From positions 1-28,724 of the forward strand of contig CAJNAR010000084.1 in assembly GCA_905220665.1 (NCBI GenBank): a stretch of DNA of 28,724 nucleotides, read 5' to 3'. The stretch is from Albugo candida (taxonomy: Eukaryota > Oomycota > Peronosporomycetes > Albuginales > Albuginaceae). The notes below the pieces were generated by a model, which saw nothing but the letters and a program-made list of their open reading frames with translations, was not told where the DNA came from and searched no databases. The translations under genes were made by a program, and so were the position numbers. Numbering within the stretch: position 1 is the first letter of the stretch; each line of letters begins with the position of its first letter. Below, piece after piece: positions 1 to 7,123 of this stretch.

Positions 1-45
1 TGATGTGGTCTCGGTTTCGCGTGGCAGAGTTTGTATTTCTGCTAG
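1..45 (+). CDS. 3' end of a truncated upstream copy of the secreted glycine-rich gene
   Basis: The last codons of a copy lying mostly outside the window: reading from base 1, they give Cys-Gly-Leu-Gly and end in Tyr-Phe-Cys and TAG, as in the full copies. The first codon reads TGA where all other copies have GGA (Gly137). Only the first base of the window differs, so this could be a nonsense change in the cut copy or an end artefact. Confidence 0.7.
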
Positions 46-67
46 ATCGATTTCAGGGAGCTCACTT

Positions 68-82
68 CAATGATCGACATTG
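68..82 (+). other. Short hairpin in the 3' UTR
   Basis: CAATG, a five-base loop ATCGA, then CATTG form a perfect 5-bp stem starting 22 nt after the stop codon. It overlaps an 8-bp palindrome TGCATGCA (81-88). The same structure follows every copy; after copy 14 a G-to-A change breaks the closing pair. It could matter for mRNA 3' processing, but it is short and may be incidental. Confidence 0.35.
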
Positions 83-345
83 CATGCATGTTGTGATGCT
101 TTTTAATTGAAAAACAATTTGCAAGAACTGAACAACGTCTTACGATTCTGTTTCCTTCTTGTTTCTTTTGTCGTGTCTTACTACAAAGCATGTAGGAATA
201 ACTCGCAGTATACGTAATGCGCGGGCATTTATGAGGAGACACAAGAAAACCATCATCACGCATCATTCGTGAACACGTTCGAGTTGTCCTTGACGTTTTC
301 CATTCATTCTTAGGGTTGTACTATATTTATGTAGTGTTTCGAGAT

Positions 346-373
346 ACGGGCTCGAGTCCCGTCCCATGATCCA
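346..373 (+). other. tRNA T-arm-like hairpin with Pol III B-box-like core
   Basis: ACGGG and CCCGT form a 5-bp stem around a 7-nt loop CTCGAGT, the geometry of a tRNA T arm. Then follow seven bases (CCCATGA), one base, and CCA, as at a tRNA 3' end. Bases 349-359 (GGCTCGAGTCC) match the B-box consensus GGTTCGANNCC at every defined position but one. No matching 5' acceptor strand, D arm or A box is evident, so this is not a functional tRNA. It may be the remnant of a tRNA-derived SINE or chance. It recurs in every spacer; spacers 2, 14 and 22 carry ACGTGC, which breaks one stem pair. Confidence 0.4.
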
Positions 374-519
374 GCAACGTGTAGTGACAGTTAAACTACA
401 TCTTCAAGTTGAGTCGCTTTGAGAGATCGATTGATGCAAGAGATGTCGTTTGGCAATACTGCAGTTTCCAGAACCCAATCCTACGATCGATCCATCAATT
501 CAGCAGACGCGCGCATATC

Positions 520-531
520 GCAAACGTTTGC
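520..531. promoter_or_regulatory. Perfect 12-bp palindrome just upstream of the predicted transcription start
   Basis: GCAAACGTTTGC is a perfect inverted repeat, centred about 27 bp before the predicted start site, with an alternating purine-pyrimidine run (ACGCGCGCATAT) just before it. It is unchanged in the copies I compared, although the spacer around it varies. A dimeric transcription factor site is a reasonable inference; no specific factor can be named. Confidence 0.45.
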
Positions 532-549
532 TCGATGACGGGATACTTT

Positions 550-565
550 CTCATTCCGAAATTGG
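550..565 (+). promoter_or_regulatory. Oomycete-like initiator plus flanking region (core promoter of copy 1)
   Basis: CTCATTCCGAAATTGG contains an exact TCATTCC initiator core. The following GAAATTGG is a partial match to the oomycete flanking promoter region (consensus CAWTTTNYY). Transcription from the A at 553 would give a 58-nt leader whose first ATG is the one at 611, which supports the start chosen. The block lies at constant distance from each gene; for copies 2 to 28, palindrome plus core promoter occupy the last part of each spacer and are given in the spacer entries. There is no convincing TATA box at the usual position. Confidence 0.55.
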
Positions 566-610
566 AAACAAACGACTAACATCTTTGTATTGCACGAGAT
601 CCAAGCTAGG

Positions 611-1060
611 ATGAACCTATCATTCATGTTGAAGATGTTTCTTTTCATCTTACCAGCGGTTTCTAGTATACCCGAAAAACTAGATTTGCCATCGGAAGGC
701 GTTCAGGAGCATCATGCGTCCCTACCAACACGAGAACAAGCATTGGAAGCGATTCAGAATGTAAAGCTGCCTTCTGGAGTCTCACTTACAGGCAATGTGG
801 AGCCTGTCAAGAAAGTAGCCAAGCCATCCGAGCAACAACAAAATGACACTGATAGTAATAATGAGCAATACTGGGGTGGTCTCGGTGGTTTCGGCGGTCT
901 CGGTGGATATGGCGGGTTTGGTCCTTGGAGGTTTGGGTTTTCATGTGGTGGACTTGGAGGATGGGCGTACCCATTGGGATACTGGAATACTTTTGGTGCC
1001 GGTTTGTATGGCGGCGGATGTGGTCTCGGTTTCGCGTGGCAGAGTTTGTATTTCTGCTAG
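611..1060 (+). CDS. Secreted glycine/aromatic-rich protein, copy 1 (149 aa, AGG-ATG start form)
   Basis: I do not recognise a named family. Residue numbers follow the 150-residue form used by copy 2; this copy lacks the first residue. A hydrophobic signal peptide (about 1-20) ends in Ala-Val-Ser-Ser, with cleavage likely after Ser20. Residues 21-88 are polar, with a probable helix near 41-54, a lysine cluster at 68-72, a Gln/Asn/Asp-rich stretch at 76-87 and one N-glycosylation sequon (Asn79-Asp-Thr). From Tyr88-Trp89 to the end the protein is glycine- and aromatic-rich: 24 of residues 90-142 are Gly, interspersed with Phe, Tyr and Trp. Cysteines are at 113, 138 and 150. A secreted structural or wall protein, or an apoplastic effector, is inferred. 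A longer frame opens at a TTG at 590, but the first ATG is at 611. Alleles: Pro40, Pro73, Asn127-Thr128. Confidence 0.85.
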   Translation: MNLSFMLKMFLFILPAVSSIPEKLDLPSEGVQEHHASLPTREQALEAIQNVKLPSGVSLTGNVEPVKKVAKPSEQQQNDTDSNNEQYWGGLGGFGGLGGYGGFGPWRFGFSCGGLGGWAYPLGYWNTFGAGLYGGGCGLGFAWQSLYFC

Positions 1061-1621
1061 ATCGATTTCAGGGAGCTCGCTTCAATGATCGACATTGCAT
1101 GCATGTTGTGATGCTTTTTAATTTAAAAACAATTTGCGAGAACTGAACAACGTCTTACGATTCTGTTTCCTGCTTGTTTCTTTTGTCGTGTCTCACTACA
1201 AAGCATGTAGGAATAACTCGCAGTATACGTAATGCCGGGCATTTATGAGGAGACACGAGGCAACCATCATCACGCATCATTTGTGTACACATTGGAGTTG
1301 TCCTTGACGTTTTCCATTCATTCTTAGGGTTGTACTATATTTATGAAGTGTTTCGAGATACGGGCTCGAGTCCCGTCCCATGATCCAGCAACGTGTAGTG
1401 ACAGTTAAACTACATCTTCAAGTTGAGTCGCTTTGAGAGATCGATTGATGCAAGAGATGTCGTTTGGCAATACTGCAGTTTCCAGAACCCAATCCTACGA
1501 TCGATCCATCAATTCAGCAGACGCGCGCATATCGCAAACGTTTGCTCGATGACGGGATACTTTCTCATTCCGAAATTGGAAACAAACGACTAACATCTTT
1601 GTATTGTACGAGATCCAAGCT
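1061..1621 (+). other. Spacer 1, type B, with promoter of copy 2
   Basis: Reference type B spacer, with the GCGAGAACTGAAC variant. It has a perfect 10-bp palindrome TGTGTACACA at 1282-1291, where type A has CGTGAACACG. The distal half is ACGGGC, TCCCGTCCC, AAACTAC, GATGCAAG, CAGCAGACG. Palindrome plus core promoter of copy 2 are at 1534-1579. Confidence 0.75.
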
Positions 1622-2074
1622 ATGGTGAACCTATCATTCATGTTGAAGATGTTTCTTTTCATCTTACCAGCGGTTTCTAGTATACCCGAAAAACTAGATT
1701 TGCCATCGGAAGGCGTTCAGGAGCATCATGCGTCCCTACCAACACGAGAACAAGCATTGGAAGCGATTCAGAATGTAAAGCTGCCTTCTGGAGTCTCACT
1801 TACAGGCAATGTGGAGCCTGTCAAGAAAGTAGCCAAGCCATCCGAGCAACAACAAAATGACACTGATAGTAATAATGAGCAATACTGGGGTGGTCTCGGT
1901 GGTTTCGGCGGTCTCGGTGGATATGGCGGGTTTGGTCCTTGGAGGTTTGGGTTTTCATGTGGTGGACTTGGAGGATGGGCGTACCCATTGGGATACTGGA
2001 ATACTTTTGGTGCCGGTTTGTATGGCGGCGGATGTGGTCTCGGTTTCGCGTGGCAGAGTTTGTATTTCTGCTAG
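1622..2074 (+). CDS. Secreted glycine/aromatic-rich protein, copy 2 (150 aa, ATG-GTG start form)
   Basis: Reference for residue numbering. The start region reads GCT-ATG-GTG-AAC, so translation begins one codon earlier than in copy 1, giving Met-Val-Asn-Leu at the N terminus. The ATG has G at -3 and G at +4, a good eukaryotic context, and is the first ATG after the predicted start site (leader about 55 nt). Apart from the start region the protein is identical to copy 1: Pro40, Pro73, Asn127-Thr128. No intron signals are needed, since the frame is open from signal peptide to terminal cysteine. Confidence 0.86.
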   Translation: MVNLSFMLKMFLFILPAVSSIPEKLDLPSEGVQEHHASLPTREQALEAIQNVKLPSGVSLTGNVEPVKKVAKPSEQQQNDTDSNNEQYWGGLGGFGGLGGYGGFGPWRFGFSCGGLGGWAYPLGYWNTFGAGLYGGGCGLGFAWQSLYFC

Positions 2075-2636
2075 ATCGATTTCAGGGAGCTCACTTCAAT
2101 GATCGACATTGCATGCATGTTGTGATGCTTTTTAATTGAAAAACAATTTGCAAGAACTAAACAACGTCTTACGATTCTGTTTCCTTCTTGTTTCTTTTGT
2201 CGTGTCTTACTACAAAGCATGTAGGAATAACTCGCAGTATACGTAATGCCGGGCATTTATGAGGAGACACAAGAAAACCATCATCACGCATCATTCGTGA
2301 ACACGTTCGAGTTGTCCTTGACGTTTTCCATTCATTCTTAGGGTTGTACTATATTTATGTAAGTGTTTCGAGATACGTGCTCGAGTCCCGTTCCATGATC
2401 CAGCAACGTGTAGTGACAGTTAAAATACATCTTCAAGTTGAGTCGCTTTGAGAGATCGATTGATGCAAGAGATGTCGTTTGGCAATACTGCAGTTTCCAG
2501 AACCCAATCCTACGATCGATCCATCAATTCAGCACACGCGCGCATATCGCAAACGTTTGCTCGATGACGGGATACTTTCTCATTCCGAAATTGGAAACAA
2601 ACGACTAACATCTTTGTATTGTACGAGATCCAAGCT
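2075..2636 (+). other. Spacer 2, mostly type A, with promoter of copy 3
   Basis: Type A markers, but with the B-like GCCGGGC and a private one-base insertion giving TTATGTAAGTG. The T-arm-like stem is weakened (ACGTGC with TCCCGTTCC). The distal half has AAAATAC, GATGCAAG and CAGCACACG. Palindrome plus core promoter: 2549-2594. Confidence 0.75.
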
Positions 2637-3077
2637 ATGGTGAACCTATCATTCATGTTGAAGATGTTTCTTTTCATCTTACCAGCGGTTTCTAGTATAC
2701 CCGAAAAACTAGATTTGCCATCGGAAGGCGTTCAGGAGCATCATGCGTCCCTACCAACACGAGAACAAGCATTGGAAGCGATTCAGAATGTAAAGCTGCC
2801 TTCTGGAGTCTCACTTACAGGCAATGTGGAGCCTGTCAAGAAAGAAGCCAAGTCATCCGAGCAACAACAAAATGACACTGATAGTAATAATGAGCAATAC
2901 TGGGGTGGTCTCGGTGGTTTCGGCGGTCTCGGGTTTGGTCCTTGGAGGTTTGGGTTTTCATGTGGTGGACTTGGAGGATGGGCGTACCCATTGGGATACT
3001 GGAATACTTTTGGTGCCGGTTTGTATGGCGGCGGATGTGGTCTCGGTTTCGCGTGGCAGAGTTTGTATTTCTGCTAG
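2637..3077 (+). CDS. Secreted glycine-rich protein, copy 3, in-frame deletion (146 aa)
   Basis: An ATG-GTG form copy that lacks 12 nt, removing four residues (Gly-Tyr-Gly-Gly, about 100-103) from the glycine-rich domain without breaking the frame. The deletion joint lies between short CGG repeats, consistent with slippage or short-homology loss. It also has a private Val70-to-Glu change (GTA to GAA) in the lysine-rich segment and Ser73. The C-terminal allele is Asn-Thr, and all three cysteines and the sequon remain. It probably still makes a normal secreted product. Confidence 0.83.
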   Translation: MVNLSFMLKMFLFILPAVSSIPEKLDLPSEGVQEHHASLPTREQALEAIQNVKLPSGVSLTGNVEPVKKEAKSSEQQQNDTDSNNEQYWGGLGGFGGLGFGPWRFGFSCGGLGGWAYPLGYWNTFGAGLYGGGCGLGFAWQSLYFC

Positions 3078-3627
3078 ATCGATTTCAGGGAGCTCACTTC
3101 AATGATCGACATTGCATGCATGTTGTGATGCTTTTTAATTGAAAAACAATTTGCAAGAACTGAACAACGTCTTACGATTCTGTTTCCTGCTTGTTTCTTT
3201 TGTCGTGTCTTACTACAAAGCATGTAGGAATAACTCGCAGTATACGTAATGCCGGGCATTTATGAGGAGACACGAGGCAACCATCATCACGCATCATTTG
3301 TGTACACATTGGAGTTGTCCTTGACGTTTTCCATTCATTCTTAGGGTTGTACTATATTTATGAAGTGTTTCGAGATACGGGCTCGAGTCCCGTCCCATGA
3401 TCCAGCAACGTTAAAATACATCTTCAAGTTGAGTCGCTTTGAGAGATCGATTGATGCAAGAGATGTCGTTTGGCAATACTGCAGTTTCCAGAACCCAATC
3501 CTACGATCGATCCATCAATTCAGCAGACGCGCGCATATCGCAAACGTTTGCTCGATGACGGGATACTTTCTCATTCCGAAATTGGAAACAAACGACTAAC
3601 ATCTTTGTATTGTACGAGATCCAAGCT
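3078..3627 (+). other. Spacer 3, A/B mosaic with 11-nt deletion, promoter of copy 4
   Basis: It starts as type A (CTCACTTC, AATTGAAA), then switches to B-like TTCCTGCTTG, keeps GTCTTAC, and is B from GCCGGGC onward. Eleven bases are missing where others read CAACGTGTAGTGACAGTTAA; here it is CAACGTTAA. This makes it the shortest complete spacer. Palindrome plus core promoter, unaffected: 3540-3585. Confidence 0.75.
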
Positions 3628-4080
3628 ATGGTGAACCTATCATTCATGTTGAAGATGTTTCTTTTTATCTTACCAGCGGTTTCTAGTATACCCGAAAAAC
3701 TAGATTTGCCATCGGAAGGCGTTCAGGAGCATCATGCGTCCCTACCAACACGAGAACAAGCATTGGAAGCGATTCAGAATGTAAAGCTGCCTTCTGGAGT
3801 CTCACTTACAGGCAATGTGGAGCCTGTCAAGAAAGTAGCCAAGTCATCCGAGCAACAACAAAATGACACTGATAGTAATAATGAGCAATACTGGGGTGGT
3901 CTCGGTGGTTTCGGCGGTCTCGGTGGATATGGCGGGTTTGGTCCTTGGAGGTTTGGGTTTTCATGTGGTGGACTTGGAGGATGGGCGTACCCATTGGGAT
4001 ACTGGGATGCGTTTGGTGCCGGTTTGTATGGCGGCGGATGTGGTCTCGGTTTCGCGTGGCAGAGTTTGTATTTCTGCTAG
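3628..4080 (+). CDS. Secreted glycine/aromatic-rich protein, copy 4 (150 aa, Asp-Ala allele)
   Basis: First copy in the window with the alternative C-terminal allele: GGG-ATG-CG in place of GGA-ATA-CT across codons 126-128, giving Asp127-Ala128. It has Ser73 and an ATG-GTG start. It also has a private synonymous change in the signal peptide (TTC to TTT at Phe13), the only isolated silent change I saw in the coding copies. Confidence 0.85.
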   Translation: MVNLSFMLKMFLFILPAVSSIPEKLDLPSEGVQEHHASLPTREQALEAIQNVKLPSGVSLTGNVEPVKKVAKSSEQQQNDTDSNNEQYWGGLGGFGGLGGYGGFGPWRFGFSCGGLGGWAYPLGYWDAFGAGLYGGGCGLGFAWQSLYFC

Positions 4081-4641
4081 ATCGATTTCAGGGAGCTCAC
4101 TTCAATGATCGACATTGCATGCATGTTGTGATGCTTTTTAATTGAAAAACAATTTGCAAGAACTAAACAACGTCTTACGATTCTGTTTCCTGCTTGTTTC
4201 TTTTGTCGTGTCTTACTACAAAGCATGTAGGAATAACTCGCAGTATACGTAATGCCGGGCATTTATGAGGAGACACGAGGCAACCATCATCACGCATCAT
4301 TTGTGTACACATTGGAGTTGTCCTTGACGTTTTCCATTCATTCTTAGGGTTGTACTATATTTATGAAGTGTTTCGAGATACGGGCTCGAGTCCCGTCCCA
4401 TGATCCAGCAACGTGTAGTGACAGTTAAACTACATCTTCAAGTTGAGTCGCTTTGAGAGATCGATTGATTCAAGAGATGTCGTTTGGCAATACTGCAGTT
4501 TCCAGAACCCAATCCTACGATCGATCCATCAATTCAGCAGACGCGCGCATATCGCAAACGTTTGCTCGATGACGGGATACTTTCTCATTCCGAAATTGGA
4601 AACAAACGACTAACATCTTTGTATTGTACGAGATCCAAGCT
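4081..4641 (+). other. Spacer 4, A-to-B mosaic, promoter of copy 5
   Basis: Type A at the stop-proximal end with CAAGAACTAAAC, then TTCCTGCTTG with GTCTTAC, then B markers through TTATGAAGTG. It is the first spacer with GATTCAAG in place of GATGCAAG. Palindrome plus core promoter: 4554-4599. Confidence 0.75.
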
Positions 4642-5094
4642 ATGGTGAACCTATCATTCATGTTGAAGATGTTTCTTTTCATCTTACCAGCGGTTTCTAG
4701 TATACCCGAAAAACTAGATTTGCCATCGGAAGGCGTTCAGGAGCATCATGCGTCCCTACCAACACGAGAACAAGCATTGGAAGCGATTCAGAATGTAAAG
4801 CTGCCTTCTGGAGTCTCACTTACAGGCAATGTGGAGCCTGTCAAGAAAGTAGCCAAGTCATCCGAGCAACAACAAAATGACACTGATAGTAATAATGAGC
4901 AATACTGGGGTGGTCTCGGTGGTTTCGGCGGTCTCGGTGGATATGGCGGGTTTGGTCCTTGGAGGTTTGGGTTTTCATGTGGTGGACTTGGAGGATGGGC
5001 GTACCCATTGAGATACTGGGATGCGTTTGGTGCCGGTTTGTATGGCGGCGGATGTGGTCTCGGTTTCGCGTGGCAGAGTTTGTATTTCTGCTAG
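4642..5094 (+). CDS. Secreted glycine-rich protein, copy 5 (150 aa, Gly124Arg)
   Basis: ATG-GTG start, Ser73, Asp127-Ala128. A GGA-to-AGA change gives Arg at 124 just before Tyr-Trp, adding a positive charge to the otherwise nearly uncharged C-terminal domain. The allele is shared only with the next copy, so it spread by one duplication or conversion. Confidence 0.85.
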   Translation: MVNLSFMLKMFLFILPAVSSIPEKLDLPSEGVQEHHASLPTREQALEAIQNVKLPSGVSLTGNVEPVKKVAKSSEQQQNDTDSNNEQYWGGLGGFGGLGGYGGFGPWRFGFSCGGLGGWAYPLRYWDAFGAGLYGGGCGLGFAWQSLYFC

Positions 5095-5655
5095 ATCGAT
5101 TTCAGGGAGCTCACTTCAATGATCGACATTGCATGCATGTTGTGATGCTTTTTAATTGAAAAACAATTTGCAAGAACTAAACAACGTCTTACGATTCTGT
5201 TTCCTTCTTGTTTCTTTTGTCGTGTCTTACTACAAAGCATGTAGGAATAACTCGCAGTATACGTAATGCGCGGGCATTTATGAGGAGACACAAGAAAACC
5301 ATCATCACGCATCATTCGTGAACACGTTGAGTTGTCCTTGACGTTTTCCATTCATTCTTAGGGTTGTACTATATTTATGTAGTGTTTCGAGATACGGGCT
5401 CGAGTCCCGTCCCATGATCCAGCAACGTGTAGTGACAGTTAAACTACATCTTCAAGTTGAGTCGCTTTGAGAGATCGATTGATTCAAGAGATGTCGTTTG
5501 GCAATACTGCAGTTTCCAGAACCCAATCCTACGATCGATCCATCAATTCAGCACACGCGCGCATATCGCAAACGTTTGCTCGATGACGGGATACTTTCTC
5601 ATTCCGAAATTGGAAACAAACGACTAACATCTTTGTATTGTACGAGATCCAAGCT
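5095..5655 (+). other. Spacer 5, type A, promoter of copy 6
   Basis: Full type A with a one-base deletion (CACGTTGAGTTG). This opens a slightly longer minus-strand frame that has no other support as a gene. The distal half is GATTCAAG and CAGCACACG. Palindrome plus core promoter: 5568-5613. Confidence 0.75.
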
Positions 5656-6108
5656 ATGGTGAACCTATCATTCATGTTGAAGATGTTTCTTTTCATCTTA
5701 CCAGCGGTTTCTAGTATACCCGAAAAACTAGATTTGCCATCGGAAGGCGTTCAGGAGCATCATGCGTCCCTACCAACACGAGAACAAGCATTGGAAGCGA
5801 TTCAGAATGTAAAGCTGCCTTCTGGAGTCTCACTTACAGGCAATGTGGAGCCTGTCAAGAAAGTAGCCAAGTCATCCGAGCAACAACAAAATGACACTGA
5901 TAGTAATAATGAGCAATACTGGGGTGGTCTCGGTGGTTTCGGCGGTCTCGGTGGATATGGCGGGTTTGGTCCTTGGAGGTTTGGGTTTTCATGTGGTGGA
6001 CTTGGAGGATGGGCGTACCCATTGAGATACTGGGATGCGTTTGGTGCCGGTTTGTATGGCGGCGGATGTGGTCTCGGTTTCGCGTGGCAGAGTTTGTATT
6101 TCTGCTAG
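5656..6108 (+). CDS. Secreted glycine-rich protein, copy 6 (150 aa, Gly124Arg)
   Basis: Same protein as copy 5, including Arg124, Ser73 and Asp127-Ala128. The flanking spacers differ slightly (CACGTTGAGTTG before, CACGTTGAAGTTG after), so the two copies are separate rather than an exact two-unit duplication. Confidence 0.85.
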   Translation: MVNLSFMLKMFLFILPAVSSIPEKLDLPSEGVQEHHASLPTREQALEAIQNVKLPSGVSLTGNVEPVKKVAKSSEQQQNDTDSNNEQYWGGLGGFGGLGGYGGFGPWRFGFSCGGLGGWAYPLRYWDAFGAGLYGGGCGLGFAWQSLYFC

Positions 6109-6670
6109 ATCGATTTCAGGGAGCTCACTTCAATGATCGACATTGCATGCATGTTGTGATGCTTTTTAATTGAAAAACAATTTGCAAGAACTAAACAACG
6201 TCTTACGATTCTGTTTCCTTCTTGTTTCTTTTGTCGTGTCTTACTACAAAGCATGTAGGAATAACTCGCAGTATACGTAATGCGCGGGCATTTATGAGGA
6301 GACACAAGAAAACCATCATCACGCATCATTCGTGAACACGTTGAAGTTGTCCTTGACGTTTTCCATTCATTCTTAGGGTTGTACTATATTTATGTAGTGT
6401 TTCGAGATACGGGCTCGAGTCCCGTCCCATGATCCAGCAACGTGTAGTGACAGTTAAACTACATCTTCAAGTTGAGTCGCTTTGAGAGATCGATTGATTC
6501 AAGAGATGTCGTTTGGCAATACTGCAGTTTCCAGAACCCAATCCTACGATCGATCCATCAATTCAGCACACGCGCGCATATCGCAAACGTTTGCTCGATG
6601 ACGGGATACTTTCTCATTCCGAAATTGGAAACAAACGACTAACATCTTTGTATTGTACGAGATCCAAGCT
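6109..6670 (+). other. Spacer 6, type A, promoter of copy 7
   Basis: Type A with the CACGTTGAAGTTG variant, GATTCAAG and CAGCACACG. Palindrome plus core promoter: 6583-6628. Confidence 0.75.
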
Positions 6671-7123
6671 ATGGTGAACCTATCATTCATGTTGAAGATG
6701 TTTCTTTTCATCTTACCAGCGGTTTCTAGTATACCCGAAAAACTAGATTTGCCATCGGAAGGCGTTCAGGAGCATCATGCGTCCCTACCAACACGAGAAC
6801 AAGCATTGGAAGCGATTCAGAATGTAAAGCTGCCTTCTGGAGTCTCACTTACAGGCAATGTGGAGCCTGTCAAGAAAGTAGCCAAGTCATCCGAGCAACA
6901 ACAAAATGACACTGATAGTAATAATGAGCAATACTGGGGTGGTCTCGGTGGTTTCGGCGGTCTCGGTGGATATGGCGGGTTTGGTCCTTGGAGGTTTGGG
7001 TTTTCATGTGGTGGACTTGGAGGATGGGCGTACCCATTGGGATACTGGGATGCGTTTGGTGCCGGTTTGTATGGCGGCGGATGTGGTCTCGGTTTCGCGT
7101 GGCAGAGTTTGTATTTCTGCTAG
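6671..7123 (+). CDS. Secreted glycine-rich protein, copy 7 (150 aa)
   Basis: ATG-GTG start, Pro40, Ser73, Gly124, Asp127-Ala128. This is the standard protein of the central homogeneous block; it differs from copy 6 only in having Gly at 124. Confidence 0.85.
   Translation: MVNLSFMLKMFLFILPAVSSIPEKLDLPSEGVQEHHASLPTREQALEAIQNVKLPSGVSLTGNVEPVKKVAKSSEQQQNDTDSNNEQYWGGLGGFGGLGGYGGFGPWRFGFSCGGLGGWAYPLGYWDAFGAGLYGGGCGLGFAWQSLYFC

Larger units (their letters stand above)
46..610 (+). other. Spacer 0, type A: 3' UTR, tRNA-arm-like hairpin, promoter of copy 1
   Basis: Type A over the stop-proximal half, except for CAAGAACTGAAC where most A spacers have CAAGAACTAAAC. The distal half carries ACGGGC, TCCCGTCCC, AAACTAC, GATGCAAG and CAGCAGACG. 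It contains a short 3'-UTR hairpin (68-82), a T-arm-like hairpin (346-362), a pair of inverted arms (430-436 and 493-499), the palindrome and the core promoter (520-565). No protein-coding or complete RNA gene is seen. Confidence 0.75.

Noticed and set aside
42..266. Minus-strand frame of 61-86 residues across the gene end and spacer
   Set aside because: Its length and N terminus vary with spacer indels, it is missing after B spacers, and it has no promoter-like block or recognisable domain.
301..373. A complete tRNA gene in the spacer
   Set aside because: Only the T-arm and CCA-like end fit. No pairing 5' acceptor strand, D arm or convincing anticodon arm was found.
590..610. Longer reading frame beginning at TTG, adding six or seven residues before the ATG
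   Set aside because: TTG is not an expected start in a nuclear eukaryotic gene. The added residues (Met-His/Tyr-Glu-Ile-Gln-Ala) would place charged residues before the signal peptide, and the first ATG after the promoter gives a clean secretion signal.
640..760. RXLR or LFLAK translocation motif after the signal peptide
   Set aside because: No Arg-X-Leu-Arg, Leu-Phe-Leu-Ala-Lys or downstream acidic EER-type motif is present in residues 21-88.
46..1060. Excess of GATC sites (about seven per unit) as a methylation signal
   Set aside because: About four are expected by chance in 1 kb; the excess is small and partly due to clustered GATCGATC, so no claim is made.
843..1088. Overlapping plus-strand frame of 81 residues inside each gene, and the 66/73-residue frame beginning at 925
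   Set aside because: Both are other-frame readings of the glycine-rich coding sequence. They recur only because the units are near-identical, and the second changes length between copies (66 or 73 residues).
3360..3599. Plus-strand frame of 79 residues within spacer 3
   Set aside because: It exists only because of the 11-nt deletion in this spacer; no other unit has it.
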